A stretch of 64,000 nucleotides of DNA from a virus. The notes beneath the pieces are model-generated. The model was not told the DNA's origin and did not search any database. It saw only the letters and a list, made by a program, of their open reading frames with translations. The stretch covers positions 1 to 64,000 of IMG/VR virus record IMGVR_UViG_3300032246_001180. One strand, written 5' to 3'. Below, one piece after another: positions 1-8,667 of the stretch (its first letter is position 1; each line of letters opens with the position of its first letter). Position numbers and translations under genes: made by a program.

Positions 1-1
1 T

Positions 2-859
2 ATGGCCACACAAGTACAATTTAGAAGAGGTAATACTGCACAGACAGCCGCATTTACAGGGGTCGCTGGTGAAATTACCGTCAACACCACAAAGAATGTG
101 GTTGTAGTCCATGATGGAGTAACGGTTTCAGGCACGCCTATGATTAGTGGTCGTGGCGACACCATGACGGGTGTTTTAAATGTGGCAAACAACCTTATTG
201 TAACTGGTACTTTTGACGTAACAGGAACATCTAATGTAACAACTATTCAAAGTTCTGGTCGTGCAACATTAACCAACTTAACTGTAACATACGATGCCAA
301 CGTTGGTCAAAATCTTGTTGTAACTGGCGACTGTGCAATTAACGGTGGCGATATTGTTAGTACATCGTCAACATTCAATTTAATTGATGCAAATACGACA
401 ACAATTAATGCATTTGGTGCCGCTACAAATTTAAGATTTGGTGCAACAACGGGCGCCATGACGCTCCGAAATTCAACTATTGTACTTACAAATAACGGTA
501 TTATTGGCAATTTAAACGTCAACACCGTTATAACTTTTGCAAACGTAGCGTCTAGACGGACCTCAATTAATACTTCTACAAGTTCTGCCACAGTTGTTAT
601 TGATACATTTCCAACCACTAGTGTTCGAACTGCAAAGTATTTAATCTCGGTTGATTCTGGAACTAATTATCATGCCACAGAATTAATTGTATTGCATGAC
701 GGAACAACCGCATACATCACACAATTTGGTGATGTATGGACTAACAGCGCATTAGGATATTACGATGCAAGTATTGCTGGGGGAATTTGTAGTGTAACTT
801 TCGCTCCTGTAAACGCCACCTCAAACGTCAAAGTGCTAAGAGATGTGGTGTTTGTCTAA
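2..859 (+). CDS. Tail fibre-like virion protein with Mtd-type N-terminus
   Basis: This 285-residue protein opens with VQFRRGN..AAFTG.AGEITV...VVVHDG, the pattern of the small N-terminal domain found on major tropism determinants and many phage fibres. The rest is rich in Thr, Asn, Val and Gly with repeated NLxVTGxxxV stretches, as in beta-helical fibre shafts. It probably forms part of a tail fibre or baseplate-attached adhesin. The ATG lies at base 2, so the ribosome site is outside the window and a longer N-terminus cannot be excluded, although the Mtd-like domain starts right at this Met. Similar fibre-like genes follow directly. Confidence 0.6.
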   Translation: MATQVQFRRGNTAQTAAFTGVAGEITVNTTKNVVVVHDGVTVSGTPMISGRGDTMTGVLNVANNLIVTGTFDVTGTSNVTTIQSSGRATLTNLTVTYDANVGQNLVVTGDCAINGGDIVSTSSTFNLIDANTTTINAFGAATNLRFGATTGAMTLRNSTIVLTNNGIIGNLNVNTVITFANVASRRTSINTSTSSATVVIDTFPTTSVRTAKYLISVDSGTNYHATELIVLHDGTTAYITQFGDVWTNSALGYYDASIAGGICSVTFAPVNATSNVKVLRDVVFV

Positions 860-900
860 ATAGAAATAGCAATTAACACAAGGGGAGAGTGAACCTTGCC

Positions 901-1218
901 ATGGCAAATACCAATTTTTTCATAGTAAGAAACGGACTACAAGTAGGTAATACTGCTGTGATGGACTCAAATGGATTTTGGGTCAATCCTAACCGTCTGA
1001 CAATTTCAAATACAAGCGTATCAACTTCGAATGTAACCGGAGCTTTAGTTGTTTCCGGCGGCGTTGGTATTAAAGGTGCTCAATACGTTGACAATATTTA
1101 CCTCTATGGTAGTTTGTATAACGCAGCATCTGGTGTTGCATATCAATTTGGCGGGTCAAGTGATCCTGGCCAAAGTTTATTTTTTGCAAGTTTAGTTTCA
1201 GGCGGAGATTTAATTTAG
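901..1218 (+). CDS. Small fibre-like structural protein
   Basis: About 105 residues. It contains GALVVSGGVGIKGAQYV, a motif repeated in T4-like cyanophage tail fibres, and ends in QSLFFASLVSGGDLI. I chose ATG 901 over the in-frame GTG 889 because a strong AGGGGAGAG ribosome site at 881-889 is correctly spaced from 901 and overlaps 889. The C-terminal tail resembles that of the next gene (KSLFIANMISGGDIS), suggesting a shared assembly or attachment tail. It is probably a fibre or baseplate accessory protein; its exact role is unknown. Confidence 0.5.
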   Translation: MANTNFFIVRNGLQVGNTAVMDSNGFWVNPNRLTISNTSVSTSNVTGALVVSGGVGIKGAQYVDNIYLYGSLYNAASGVAYQFGGSSDPGQSLFFASLVSGGDLI

Positions 1219-1231
1219 CTATTCCGTAATG

Positions 1232-1247
1232 TATAAATATATAAATA
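1232..1247 (+). promoter_or_regulatory. Tandem T4-type late promoter boxes
   Basis: Two directly adjacent TATAAATA boxes (1232-1239 and 1240-1247) lie 32 bases upstream of the ATG at 1279. This is the T4 late promoter consensus read by the gp55 sigma factor, which is encoded at 24480. A tandem pair is unusual here; the other boxes are single. Confidence 0.6.
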
Positions 1248-1278
1248 ATCTCAAGACGAGTTCACATAAAGGGCGAAG

Positions 1279-1470
1279 ATGTCTATCAAAATAAAAGGTA
1301 CTGATGTAATTGATGACGATAAAAATATTGTCAACGTAGTCGATATTACAAGTTCCAATCTCATTTCCGCTGTTTCTTATGCCGGCGATGGATCTGCCCT
1401 TACAGGTGTAACCGATTTAGGTAAATCACTATTCATAGCAAATATGATTAGTGGCGGTGATATATCATAA
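1279..1470 (+). CDS. Small fibre-like protein sharing a C-terminal tail with its neighbour
   Basis: A 63-residue protein with a GGGCG ribosome site just before ATG 1279. The N-terminal half (IKGTDVIDDDKNIVNVVDIT) and the SYAGDGSALTGV segment are typical of short phage fibre modules. The last 15 residues resemble the end of the preceding protein. It follows a tandem late promoter, so it is probably expressed late with the virion genes. Its function is not known beyond a likely structural role. Confidence 0.45.
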   Translation: MSIKIKGTDVIDDDKNIVNVVDITSSNLISAVSYAGDGSALTGVTDLGKSLFIANMISGGDIS

Positions 1471-1495
1471 ATAATTAATAATAAGGAACACTATC

Positions 1496-1822
1496 ATGGC
1501 ATCAGGTATCTTGGGTCAGGTCAGCATCACTACGACCAACGTTCAGTCGGTCTACGGACCTTCTCCCGCAGGAAAAACAGCAACAGTCAACGTACTAGCT
1601 TGTAATTTGGCAAACACTATGGCCAGAGTGTATATGTCTGTAGCTAATACAACTTACGCCAGCCCTCCAGCAAACTCTTATTTGGAATTTAACACACCGC
1701 TTAATTCGGGTGATGTGTTTGAAAGAGGTGGTGTTGTTTTGGGGCAAGGTAGTTACATATATTTGTGGACTACTACGCCAACTCCAAATATTGCAATTAC
1801 AGTAACAGGATACGAGGTTTAA
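1496..1822 (+). CDS. Putative beta-rich virion protein
   Basis: 108 residues starting MASGILGQVSITTTNVQSVYGP and rich in Thr, Val, Ala and Asn, with alternating hydrophobic residues that suggest a beta-sandwich. It has no cysteine motif, signal peptide or catalytic signature. AAGGAAC precedes the ATG, and CATAAATA overlaps the stop of the upstream gene, consistent with late expression. It ends one base before the start of the Cys-rich protein at 1824, so the two are probably cotranscribed. I do not recognise the family. Confidence 0.45.
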   Translation: MASGILGQVSITTTNVQSVYGPSPAGKTATVNVLACNLANTMARVYMSVANTTYASPPANSYLEFNTPLNSGDVFERGGVVLGQGSYIYLWTTTPTPNIAITVTGYEV

Positions 1823-1823
1823 T

Positions 1824-3080
1824 ATGTCTAGATATCTAAAAGACGTTTCTGCTGTTAAATATAGATTTAAAAAATTCTTTAACCAGCAAGGTTTATATTC
1901 AATTCAAATTCCAAACCCAATCAAAAACGTCAAATCGATTGTTTTTGGTGGCGGCGGATGTTCTTGTACATATAGTATTTGTTCTTGTACACTACCGCAA
2001 ACAGGACAATGTTGTTGTTATTGTTGCATAAGAGGACACTATTCGGGTGCTGGTGGCGGATTTACAGAAAAAGTATGGCCAAACGTTGGTGGTGCTTTTG
2101 CTTGTGTGTGCGTTGCTGGTGCTGAAGGAACATCATTTGTATGTTTTGCTGGTCAAGGTTGTATTATGGCAACAGGTGGTACCAGCGGCGTAACAGGCAG
2201 TTGTAACGCTGGTGGTTATAGAATTCAATGTGGCGGAACAGGTGTTGGTGGAGATATTAACACTTGCGGTTCACCAGGTTATTTCCGTTGTACAGGTTAT
2301 TTCTGTCGTAAAGACGTAATTGGTACTTGTTGTTGTGCCACAAACTGTGCAGGTTTCTGCGCTTCAGCGTGTTCATGTTTCTACTGCGACATTCAAGGTG
2401 TACATTTACCAGGTGGTGCTCCAGGCAATTCAATCTGTAATCAAACTTGTTTTAGCGACACAGGTAGTGCCTATGGTTCAGCTACTGCTTTACGTTGCTG
2501 CTGTTATTGGAATTGCTGGGGTTATAACGTTCCAGGTGCTAACAACGGCGGTGACCAACCTAGTATCTATTACTACCAAGCGTTTGCTGGATACTATTGT
2601 ACGAAGTGTGCTTACACAGGCGACTTAGTTTTATCTTGCACAAACTGTTCTATTCCAGGATTCTGTTGGGGATTCCCAATTTGGTATTGTACAACATCTT
2701 GGGTTGGTTCAAGTGATGGTCAATCAATTAGTGCAACTGATCCATATTACGATTATAGTTGGGACGTTTTCAATACTTGTTGTTGCGCTTGCTGTAGAGC
2801 TGCTTGCGGATCTGGTGTTGGTGCTTACGCTTCTTGTAACGCATCTTCAACCAGTTTTGGTACAGACAGATACTACTGCTGCTATTGGGCGTGTTATTGC
2901 TATGTCCAAAGAAATAATGAAACAGCTACATCAACTGCATTAGGTTCTCCTGGTTATGGATGTACATCACCTGGCCAAGTCGGTGGTGGCGGTGCTGGTA
3001 TGTGGAACGGCGATGAAACAAGGTCTGTATCTTGTTACGATAGAGCCGGTTCTTGCGGACTAGTAGTTTTACATTATTAA
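1824..3080 (+). CDS. Cysteine- and glycine-rich putative adhesin
   Basis: 418 residues of very unusual composition: I count about 52 cysteines (roughly 12 percent), many as CC, CCC, CxC and CxxC, with abundant Gly, Tyr, Ser and Thr. The first 40 residues look like an ordinary attachment domain. The C-terminus (QVGGGGAGMWNGDETRSVSCYDRAG.CGLVVLHY) resembles the end of Gly-rich phage fibre-tip proteins. It sits in the fibre cluster just after a small virion-like protein. A tail-tip adhesin stabilised by disulfides or metals is plausible, but this is inference. It has no signal peptide. Confidence 0.5.
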   Translation: MSRYLKDVSAVKYRFKKFFNQQGLYSIQIPNPIKNVKSIVFGGGGCSCTYSICSCTLPQTGQCCCYCCIRGHYSGAGGGFTEKVWPNVGGAFACVCVAGAEGTSFVCFAGQGCIMATGGTSGVTGSCNAGGYRIQCGGTGVGGDINTCGSPGYFRCTGYFCRKDVIGTCCCATNCAGFCASACSCFYCDIQGVHLPGGAPGNSICNQTCFSDTGSAYGSATALRCCCYWNCWGYNVPGANNGGDQPSIYYYQAFAGYYCTKCAYTGDLVLSCTNCSIPGFCWGFPIWYCTTSWVGSSDGQSISATDPYYDYSWDVFNTCCCACCRAACGSGVGAYASCNASSTSFGTDRYYCCYWACYCYVQRNNETATSTALGSPGYGCTSPGQVGGGGAGMWNGDETRSVSCYDRAGSCGLVVLHY

Positions 3081-3104
3081 ACAAAAAGATTAATAGGATT
3101 ACAA

Positions 3105-3695
3105 ATGAAAAAATTTAGAGTTATTCATTTTCACGATGAACCGGATCATTGGCAGATAGTGGAAGAAATTTCCATGGAAGCTGAACCACCAGAGAACTCT
3201 GCGTTTCTGTGGCGTGTATCTGATGTTGAAGGTTTGGAAAAAGGTGATATAATTAATGGTGATGGATCATTGTATAGAAAAAATGAAGTACCAGAAGGAA
3301 CTCCTTTTGGTAAAAAAGATGAATTAATTCAAATCAACATTGACAATTTAAAGATACAACTGACTCATCTATCTGACGATGCTAATACAGCTGAGTTAAT
3401 TACGGCATCTTGCAATACAGCTATCGCTAATCTTTCATCTTGGTTAACTGGTACTGAATGGAAAGATGGAAAAGGTCCAACATTGACGGCTGCTGCAGGT
3501 GGTGATCCTGAACTTGAAGGTAAAACTACTGAAGAAAGAATTGTAGTTTATCAAAATAGATTGGCTCAAGGCCTTGCTACAAAAGCTGAACTTGCTGCTA
3601 GACATACTGCATTGACAACTGAGATACATACTTTAGAACAAGAGTTAGCTGCAATAACACAAGCAAAAGCAGAATGGTTAGCTGCTAATAGTTAA
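3105..3695 (+). CDS. Unknown protein with C-terminal coiled coil, possible fibre chaperone
   Basis: 196 residues. The N-terminal 75 are mixed alpha/beta and acidic (DEPDHWQIVEEISMEAEPPENS). From about residue 75 the sequence turns into long helices with heptad character, ending in TLEQELAAITQAKAEWLAANS. Its place directly downstream of the Cys-rich putative adhesin and its helical C-terminus would fit a fibre assembly chaperone, as is common beside phage adhesins. No family signature was recognised. Confidence 0.4.
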   Translation: MKKFRVIHFHDEPDHWQIVEEISMEAEPPENSAFLWRVSDVEGLEKGDIINGDGSLYRKNEVPEGTPFGKKDELIQINIDNLKIQLTHLSDDANTAELITASCNTAIANLSSWLTGTEWKDGKGPTLTAAAGGDPELEGKTTEERIVVYQNRLAQGLATKAELAARHTALTTEIHTLEQELAAITQAKAEWLAANS

Positions 3696-3719
3696 AATTT
3701 AATTGATTGAGGAGATATT

Positions 3720-4469
3720 ATGGAACATATTGAATTAGATATGAATGAAAAACACCATATGTTTGTATTATCTACGGACCTATTAGGTACAAAGTTAATA
3801 CATAAAGCTTTTGGTGATTGTGAAGATGTTGTATCATTACCTAGTGATTTGGAATTAATGCTTGATACGCAAACATTTCCACCTCCAATCTTCGATGATC
3901 CTAATTTTTTTATAAAAGAAAGAGAATTGTTGGAGAGTGGGAATGATGCCGCTTGGAATCATAATGCTTTAAATATGCAGTATACTTGGGATACACTCAA
4001 GCCTAATGCAAAGTATAGACTTGGAAAATCTTTATATGATTTTTTAAGACCACATATCTTAATGGATTATTTTCCGTTGATATGTTTTTTAATCATGGTA
4101 AAAAATCCATACGCTTGCGTAGCAGAGATTTTAGAAATAGACCCATCGTTGGAATCTGAAATAGAAAATATTGCTGAACAAGTAATGCATACTCTAATCA
4201 TTCAACGAAAAAACAACTACTTACTTGGTAATAATTTCGCATTTACTTACGAAGATATGTGTACCAAAACAGAATGGGTTGAAGAAAAAATTAAAGAACA
4301 GTACGGCATTGATGATTTTAAATTAGATGTTACAGATATTCCTTCATCCGAAGAACTAATAAATAAACTTACAGACTTTCAAATTGAAGTTATCAATGAA
4401 TCATTTAAGAAAGCTCATGATACCTTGCGGTATTGGGGTTATGAGTTGGTAACAAGAGATGAAGAATAG
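3720..4469 (+). CDS. Sulfotransferase-like protein, degenerate
   Basis: 249 residues. The N-terminus FVLSTDLLGTKLIHKAF resembles the 5'-phosphosulfate loop of sulfotransferases (typically SGTT-L), and FPLICFLIMVKNPYACVAEIL at about 118-138 resembles their 3'-phosphate binding segment (FxxMVRNPYA). The canonical Ser-Gly-Thr and Arg are altered, so activity is uncertain. GAGGAGATATT provides a ribosome site before the ATG. It lies upstream of glycan-modifying genes. The alternative is an unrelated phage protein with chance similarity. Confidence 0.35.
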   Translation: MEHIELDMNEKHHMFVLSTDLLGTKLIHKAFGDCEDVVSLPSDLELMLDTQTFPPPIFDDPNFFIKERELLESGNDAAWNHNALNMQYTWDTLKPNAKYRLGKSLYDFLRPHILMDYFPLICFLIMVKNPYACVAEILEIDPSLESEIENIAEQVMHTLIIQRKNNYLLGNNFAFTYEDMCTKTEWVEEKIKEQYGIDDFKLDVTDIPSSEELINKLTDFQIEVINESFKKAHDTLRYWGYELVTRDEE

Positions 4470-4498
4470 GCAAACTTAACACTTTTGTCATAGAGTGG

Positions 4499-4527
4499 TT
4501 GACAAATTGGTGATGTTGGTATACAAT
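4499..4527 (+). promoter_or_regulatory. Sigma70-type promoter before the GT9-like gene
   Basis: TTGACA at 4499-4504, a 17-base spacer and TACAAT at 4522-4527. It lies in the 85-base gap before ATG 4555 and should drive the glycosyltransferase and carbamoyltransferase pair. Confidence 0.6.
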
Positions 4528-4554
4528 TGAATTTTTAATGATAAGGAAAATATT

Positions 4555-5490
4555 ATGTCTTTTACTGTTTTTATGATTGATGGTGGTGCGGGTAGGGCAA
4601 TCGCTGCTATTCCGGCATTACTAAAATACCATAGATTAAATCCAGATGATGATTTTAAAGTCTTAGTTCACGGTTGGGATACATTGTATTGGGGTATCCA
4701 AGAACTACAAGACCGTACCTTTAATCCCACAAACAAAGGTACATTTGAGAATGTCATATTAGGTTGCAAACGCATCGTTTCGCCAGAACCTTACAGATAT
4801 CCATCATACTTCACACAAAAAAAATCACTTGCAGAAACGTTTGATGAAATCATCAACGAAACAAATGACCATACCGATTTAGATATTCCCACACTTGTCA
4901 CCAGTAAAGGTGAAGAAAAAATGGCTTCTAATATTATCATGGAAGCCAAGAAGAAACAGAAAAAAGAATTTACTATTGTCATTCAACCATATGGTCGTGG
5001 TGCTAGGGTTGATAATGGTCATGTTATGGATGATGGTTCACGTTCTTTTGATCCAGACACATATCTTTTATTGGCCAAAAAATTGGCAACAAAATACAAC
5101 TTGATTTATTTTGGTGAAAAACAATTTGCTATTGACCAAGATACCTACACACACAAAGTAGAATTGGACTTAAGAGGTTGGGCAGCACTCATTCAATCTT
5201 CCGATTATTTTATTGGTTGTGATTCAGTTGGTCAATATATGGCTAGATGTTTTGATATACCAGGTACTGTGGTTTTTGGTTCAACATACCCAATCAATAC
5301 ATCATTCCCAAATCATTTTCAAATCATTCAAAAAGAAGGCGCAAAAAAGTATGCACCAATTCGTTTGGTTGATTTAGATTGCCACCTTGCAGATAGATAT
5401 AATGATAAACTTATGGACTTTGATGAAAGTGAAGTTCAAGAAATATTCCTAAAAATTGTAAAAGATATTGAAACTAAGGTGAAAAAATAA
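4555..5490 (+). CDS. GT9-like (heptosyltransferase-family) glycosyltransferase
   Basis: 311 residues with a two-lobed GT-B pattern. The N-terminal MIDGGAGRAIAAIPAL resembles the LGDxxxxxPA start of ADP-heptose:LPS heptosyltransferases. The C-terminal lobe has IQPYGRG and then SSDYFIGCDSVGQYMARCFDIPGTVVFGSTYP, matching the GxDSGxxHxAxAxxxPxxxxFG nucleotide-sugar signature with the His replaced. It may transfer a sugar to phage structural proteins or host surface glycan. The stop overlaps the ATG of the downstream carbamoyltransferase by one base, so the two are probably coupled. Confidence 0.6.
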   Translation: MSFTVFMIDGGAGRAIAAIPALLKYHRLNPDDDFKVLVHGWDTLYWGIQELQDRTFNPTNKGTFENVILGCKRIVSPEPYRYPSYFTQKKSLAETFDEIINETNDHTDLDIPTLVTSKGEEKMASNIIMEAKKKQKKEFTIVIQPYGRGARVDNGHVMDDGSRSFDPDTYLLLAKKLATKYNLIYFGEKQFAIDQDTYTHKVELDLRGWAALIQSSDYFIGCDSVGQYMARCFDIPGTVVFGSTYPINTSFPNHFQIIQKEGAKKYAPIRLVDLDCHLADRYNDKLMDFDESEVQEIFLKIVKDIETKVKK

Positions 5491-7202
5491 TGAATGTATT
5501 AGGAATTAATCCAGGACATAATGGTTCTGCAGCACTAGTATCTGATGGTAAGCTCATGTTCTACGTTGAAGAAGAACGATTGAGTCGAATGAAATATGAT
5601 GGCAATCCATTTCTTGGTATACTTCAAATCATGGAAGATTATCCATTAGATATTATTGCTATTGGTGGAACATTTGACAAAGAATCTTTAGGTGTTCTTA
5701 GTTGGACTGGCGGAGACCCGTTTAGTACACTCATTAGAAAAAAACTAAAAGATAACAGTATTAAAATATTTTACTGTGGTACAAACCACCACACTGGCCA
5801 TGCAGCCATGGCATTTTACAATTCAGGATTTGACAAAGCACTATCTATAGTTGTTGATGGTTGCGGATCTTTAACTAACGAAAAAGATACTAGTTTAACA
5901 GGTTTTGAAACTGATACCGTATTTGTATGTGAATATCCAAACACGTTTCAGATAGTAAGTAAGAAACTTTGTTATGGTTCACAACAACCAAATTCATATG
6001 AATATTATAATGGTACTGTGGAATATAGTACAGCAGCACCAACAGTAAAAGCTTATGAAGGTGTTACTGATTATTTGGGATTTGGTTTTATTGAAGCCGG
6101 TAAAACTATGGGTCTAGCACCATATGGCGAACATGATGATAATATTCCAAATATCTATATCAATGGTCGAGGCAATCAGAACCTATTCATTCCTTTGTAT
6201 CCTGCCGGCACCAAAATCAATCAGTTGTTAAACCCATATCTACGACAAGAGTTTGACCCTAAAGAATGGCATAGGGATCCTGAAAAAATTCCACAAGTAG
6301 CAAAAAATCTGGCATATGCAGTTCAAAAAGAATCTCAATCAATTGTTTTAAATTTGATTTTGGATTCTATTGAAAAAACAGGCATTAAAAAAGTTTGTAT
6401 CTCTGGTGGTTATGGATTAAATTGTACTGCAAATTATTTCTACAGAAAGAACCTTCCAGACGATGTTGAACTTTGGTGTGAACCAATTTCACATGACGGC
6501 GGTACTGCCATCGGATTGGCCATGGCAATTTGTAGAGGTGAAACACAGTCTACGGATATTATTCCGTGTACATCAATTTATTTGTCAAAACAATATGACC
6601 CATCTACTTACTTGAATGATGTGGATGATAAAGAATTTGATATCAAAAAAGTTAAACCAAAAGATGTTGCCAAATTAATTTCAGATAGAAATATTGTTGC
6701 TTTGTTTCAAGGTCGTGCAGAGGCAGGTCCTAGAGCTCTAGGTAACAGGTCGATTCTATATGACCCACGGGATCCAGATGGAAAACAATTTGTAAATATT
6801 GTTAAAGGCCGTGAATGGTTTAGACCGTTTGCTGGTAGTATTCTTAAAGAAGATGCCAAAGATTGGTTTGACATGGCAGGTATGGAAGAATCACCTTTTA
6901 TGATGTATGCTATTGATGTACAAGCAGACAAAGGTCATTTAATTCCATCTATTGTTCATGTGGATGATACTTGTAGAATTCAAACTGTATCAGAAGAACA
7001 AAATAAACACTATTACAATCTGATTAATGAATTTAAAAAGATTACTGGTGTACCAATTGTATTCAATACCAGTTTTAATTTGGGTGGAGAACCATTGGTC
7101 GAAACGATTGAAGATGCGTTGCACACCTTAAAAAGTTCTAAAATGAATTACTTGTATTTACCAGAGATTGAAACTCTTTTGATTAAGAAGGTAGAGAAGT
7201 AG
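5490..7202 (+). CDS. Carbamoyltransferase, NodU/CmcH family, single-chain
   Basis: 570 residues, full length for the family. The N-terminal Kae1-like domain starts GINPGHNGSAAL, with EEERLSR and NHHTGHAAMAF metal and substrate motifs. CISGGYGLNC and ISHDGGTAIG follow near residues 305-340. The C-terminal YrdC-like domain has GPRALGNRS, REWFRPFAGS and VFNTSFNLGGEPLVE. The enzyme carbamoylates hydroxyls of sugars using carbamoyl phosphate and ATP. With the upstream GT9-like gene it may decorate a surface or virion glycan. A second, split copy lies at 36359-37817. The 3' end overlaps the minus-strand gene by 20 bases. Confidence 0.85.
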   Translation: MNVLGINPGHNGSAALVSDGKLMFYVEEERLSRMKYDGNPFLGILQIMEDYPLDIIAIGGTFDKESLGVLSWTGGDPFSTLIRKKLKDNSIKIFYCGTNHHTGHAAMAFYNSGFDKALSIVVDGCGSLTNEKDTSLTGFETDTVFVCEYPNTFQIVSKKLCYGSQQPNSYEYYNGTVEYSTAAPTVKAYEGVTDYLGFGFIEAGKTMGLAPYGEHDDNIPNIYINGRGNQNLFIPLYPAGTKINQLLNPYLRQEFDPKEWHRDPEKIPQVAKNLAYAVQKESQSIVLNLILDSIEKTGIKKVCISGGYGLNCTANYFYRKNLPDDVELWCEPISHDGGTAIGLAMAICRGETQSTDIIPCTSIYLSKQYDPSTYLNDVDDKEFDIKKVKPKDVAKLISDRNIVALFQGRAEAGPRALGNRSILYDPRDPDGKQFVNIVKGREWFRPFAGSILKEDAKDWFDMAGMEESPFMMYAIDVQADKGHLIPSIVHVDDTCRIQTVSEEQNKHYYNLINEFKKITGVPIVFNTSFNLGGEPLVETIEDALHTLKSSKMNYLYLPEIETLLIKKVEK

Positions 7203-7803
7203 CAAAATCAAGTAGGCTGTAGGCAGTTTTAGTTTTGCTTAATAGTTCTCGATTTGCAAACGTATTTAATTTTTCTTCAGTTTCTTGGTAATTACCAGTT
7301 TTAACAAACACAGGTATGCAACCTACAGAGTGTCCGGCTTTTAAGTTGCGTATTTTATTTCCTATAAAGTAACCACCTTTAAGTTTAACTCTAAAGTCTT
7401 TTTCGGCTTTCTTCATCATGCCTGTATTTGGCATAGAATAAATGTCTTGTTTCATATTGGTTGTGGCATATAGAACTCCATCAATATTTTGAATTCCATA
7501 TTCACCAAATAGTTGCATCATTTGGTTAATTGTAATGTCCACTTGGTCTGTAGTCATAACTCCTTGACTAATAAGTGGTTCGTTGAAAAAAATACACACT
7601 CTATAACCTTTTAGTCGCATCATTTTGATAGCGGCTAAAGCACCAGGAAGAGGCACAACATCTTCTGGTGTAATGATATCTCGATCCTCCAGTATTACAC
7701 CCGTTCTTTCAATAGACACAACACCTTTGTCAAAGGTGGTTGGCCAAAAATCAGAATTTACGGATCCAGACACCGTTGCAATTTTATTATCAAATCTTCC
7801 CAT
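7183..7803 (-). CDS. GmhB-like HAD protein with all catalytic residues replaced
   Basis: 206 residues on the minus strand, aligning along its length with D-glycero-D-manno-heptose-1,7-bisphosphate phosphatase. Every key position differs: the DRDG nucleophile motif is ERTG (E32, T34), TNQ is FNE (73-75), the motif III KP is MP (124-125), and GDKxxD is GNKIRN (N149, N153). The fold (LPGALAAIKMMRLKGYRV, NLKAGHSVGCIPVFVKTG) is kept. It is therefore probably a non-catalytic HAD protein, binding a ligand or acting structurally. It has its own minus-strand promoter and lies between glycan genes and the neck genes. Confidence 0.65.
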   Translation of the reverse strand: MGRFDNKIATVSGSVNSDFWPTTFDKGVVSIERTGVILEDRDIITPEDVVPLPGALAAIKMMRLKGYRVCIFFNEPLISQGVMTTDQVDITINQMMQLFGEYGIQNIDGVLYATTNMKQDIYSMPNTGMMKKAEKDFRVKLKGGYFIGNKIRNLKAGHSVGCIPVFVKTGNYQETEEKLNTFANRELLSKTKTAYSLLDFATSLPS

Positions 7804-7838
7804 CGTTTTTCCTTAAACATAAATAGTCTATACACCTC

Positions 7839-7867
7839 ATTATATTATATATTGATGCAAAAGTCAA
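7839..7867 (-). promoter_or_regulatory. Minus-strand sigma70-type promoter for the HAD gene
   Basis: Read on the minus strand: TTGACT (7867-7862), a 17-base spacer and a perfect TATAAT (7844-7839), 36 bases before the start codon at 7803. This supports the minus-strand gene being real and transcribed on its own. Confidence 0.65.
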
Positions 7868-7893
7868 ATAAATATTAACAAAATGGAATTCAA

Positions 7894-8667
7894 ATGGCCA
7901 TAATTACCACAAGAAACGATTTCAAAACCTACTGTTTACGCCGATTGGGGTTCCCTGTCATTGATATTAACGTAGATGATGACCAAGTGGAAGACCGAAT
8001 CGATGATGCTTTGCAGTATTGGCAAGACTACCATTTTGACGGTTTACAAAAAATTTATTATGTTAAACCAATTACACAAACGGATGTTAACCAGAGATAT
8101 CTGGACTTAAGCGATGTTAAAGATAGTTCCAACAATGCATTAGAAATTGTTGGTATCTCTCGTATCTTTCCAGTTGTAGATTCTCAGGCAACTGTAAATA
8201 TGTTTGACCTCAGATATCAATTACGTCTAAACGAACTCTACGACTTCACCTCCGCCTCATACGTCAACTATACCTTGACTCAACAGCACTTACGTTCACT
8301 AGAACTCATGTTCACTGGAGAGGTTCCTATTCGTTTCCAAAGACATATGCGTAGGCTATATATAGACTGGGGTTGGGGTGCTTCTGAAGCTCCAGTTGGT
8401 ACTGTGGTAGTTGCCGAAGCTTATGCAAATATTGACCCTACCATTTACACTAGAGTGTGGAATGACCGTTGGTTAAAAGAGTATGCTACCGCTTTAATCA
8501 AAAGAAGTTGGGGCAACAACATCAAAAAATTTAATGGCTTAATGTTACCAGGTGGAGTTACATTAAACGGTGATAAAATTTATGATGAAGCAGTTACAGA
8601 AATTGAAAAACTAGAACAAGAAATGCAAGTAGAATATGGTGCACCACTAGAATGGTTTATGAACTAA
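7894..8667 (+). CDS. 13: Neck protein gp13
   Basis: 257 residues. The N-terminus RNDFKTYCLRRLGFPVIDIN followed by VDDDQVEDRIDDALQYWQDYHFDG is characteristic of T4-like gp13, which with gp14 closes the filled head and joins it to the tail. It is followed without a gap by gp14, gp15, gp16 and gp17, the conserved neck and packaging order. An AATAAATA-like box lies just upstream and may be a late promoter. The length is usual for cyanophage-type gp13. Confidence 0.85.
   Translation: MAIITTRNDFKTYCLRRLGFPVIDINVDDDQVEDRIDDALQYWQDYHFDGLQKIYYVKPITQTDVNQRYLDLSDVKDSSNNALEIVGISRIFPVVDSQATVNMFDLRYQLRLNELYDFTSASYVNYTLTQQHLRSLELMFTGEVPIRFQRHMRRLYIDWGWGASEAPVGTVVVAEAYANIDPTIYTRVWNDRWLKEYATALIKRSWGNNIKKFNGLMLPGGVTLNGDKIYDEAVTEIEKLEQEMQVEYGAPLEWFMN

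Noticed and set aside
2320-2943. Alternative-frame ORFs inside the Cys-rich gene (2320-2628, 2704-2943)
   Set aside because: Val/Leu-rich shadows created by the skewed TGT-rich codons; no ribosome sites.
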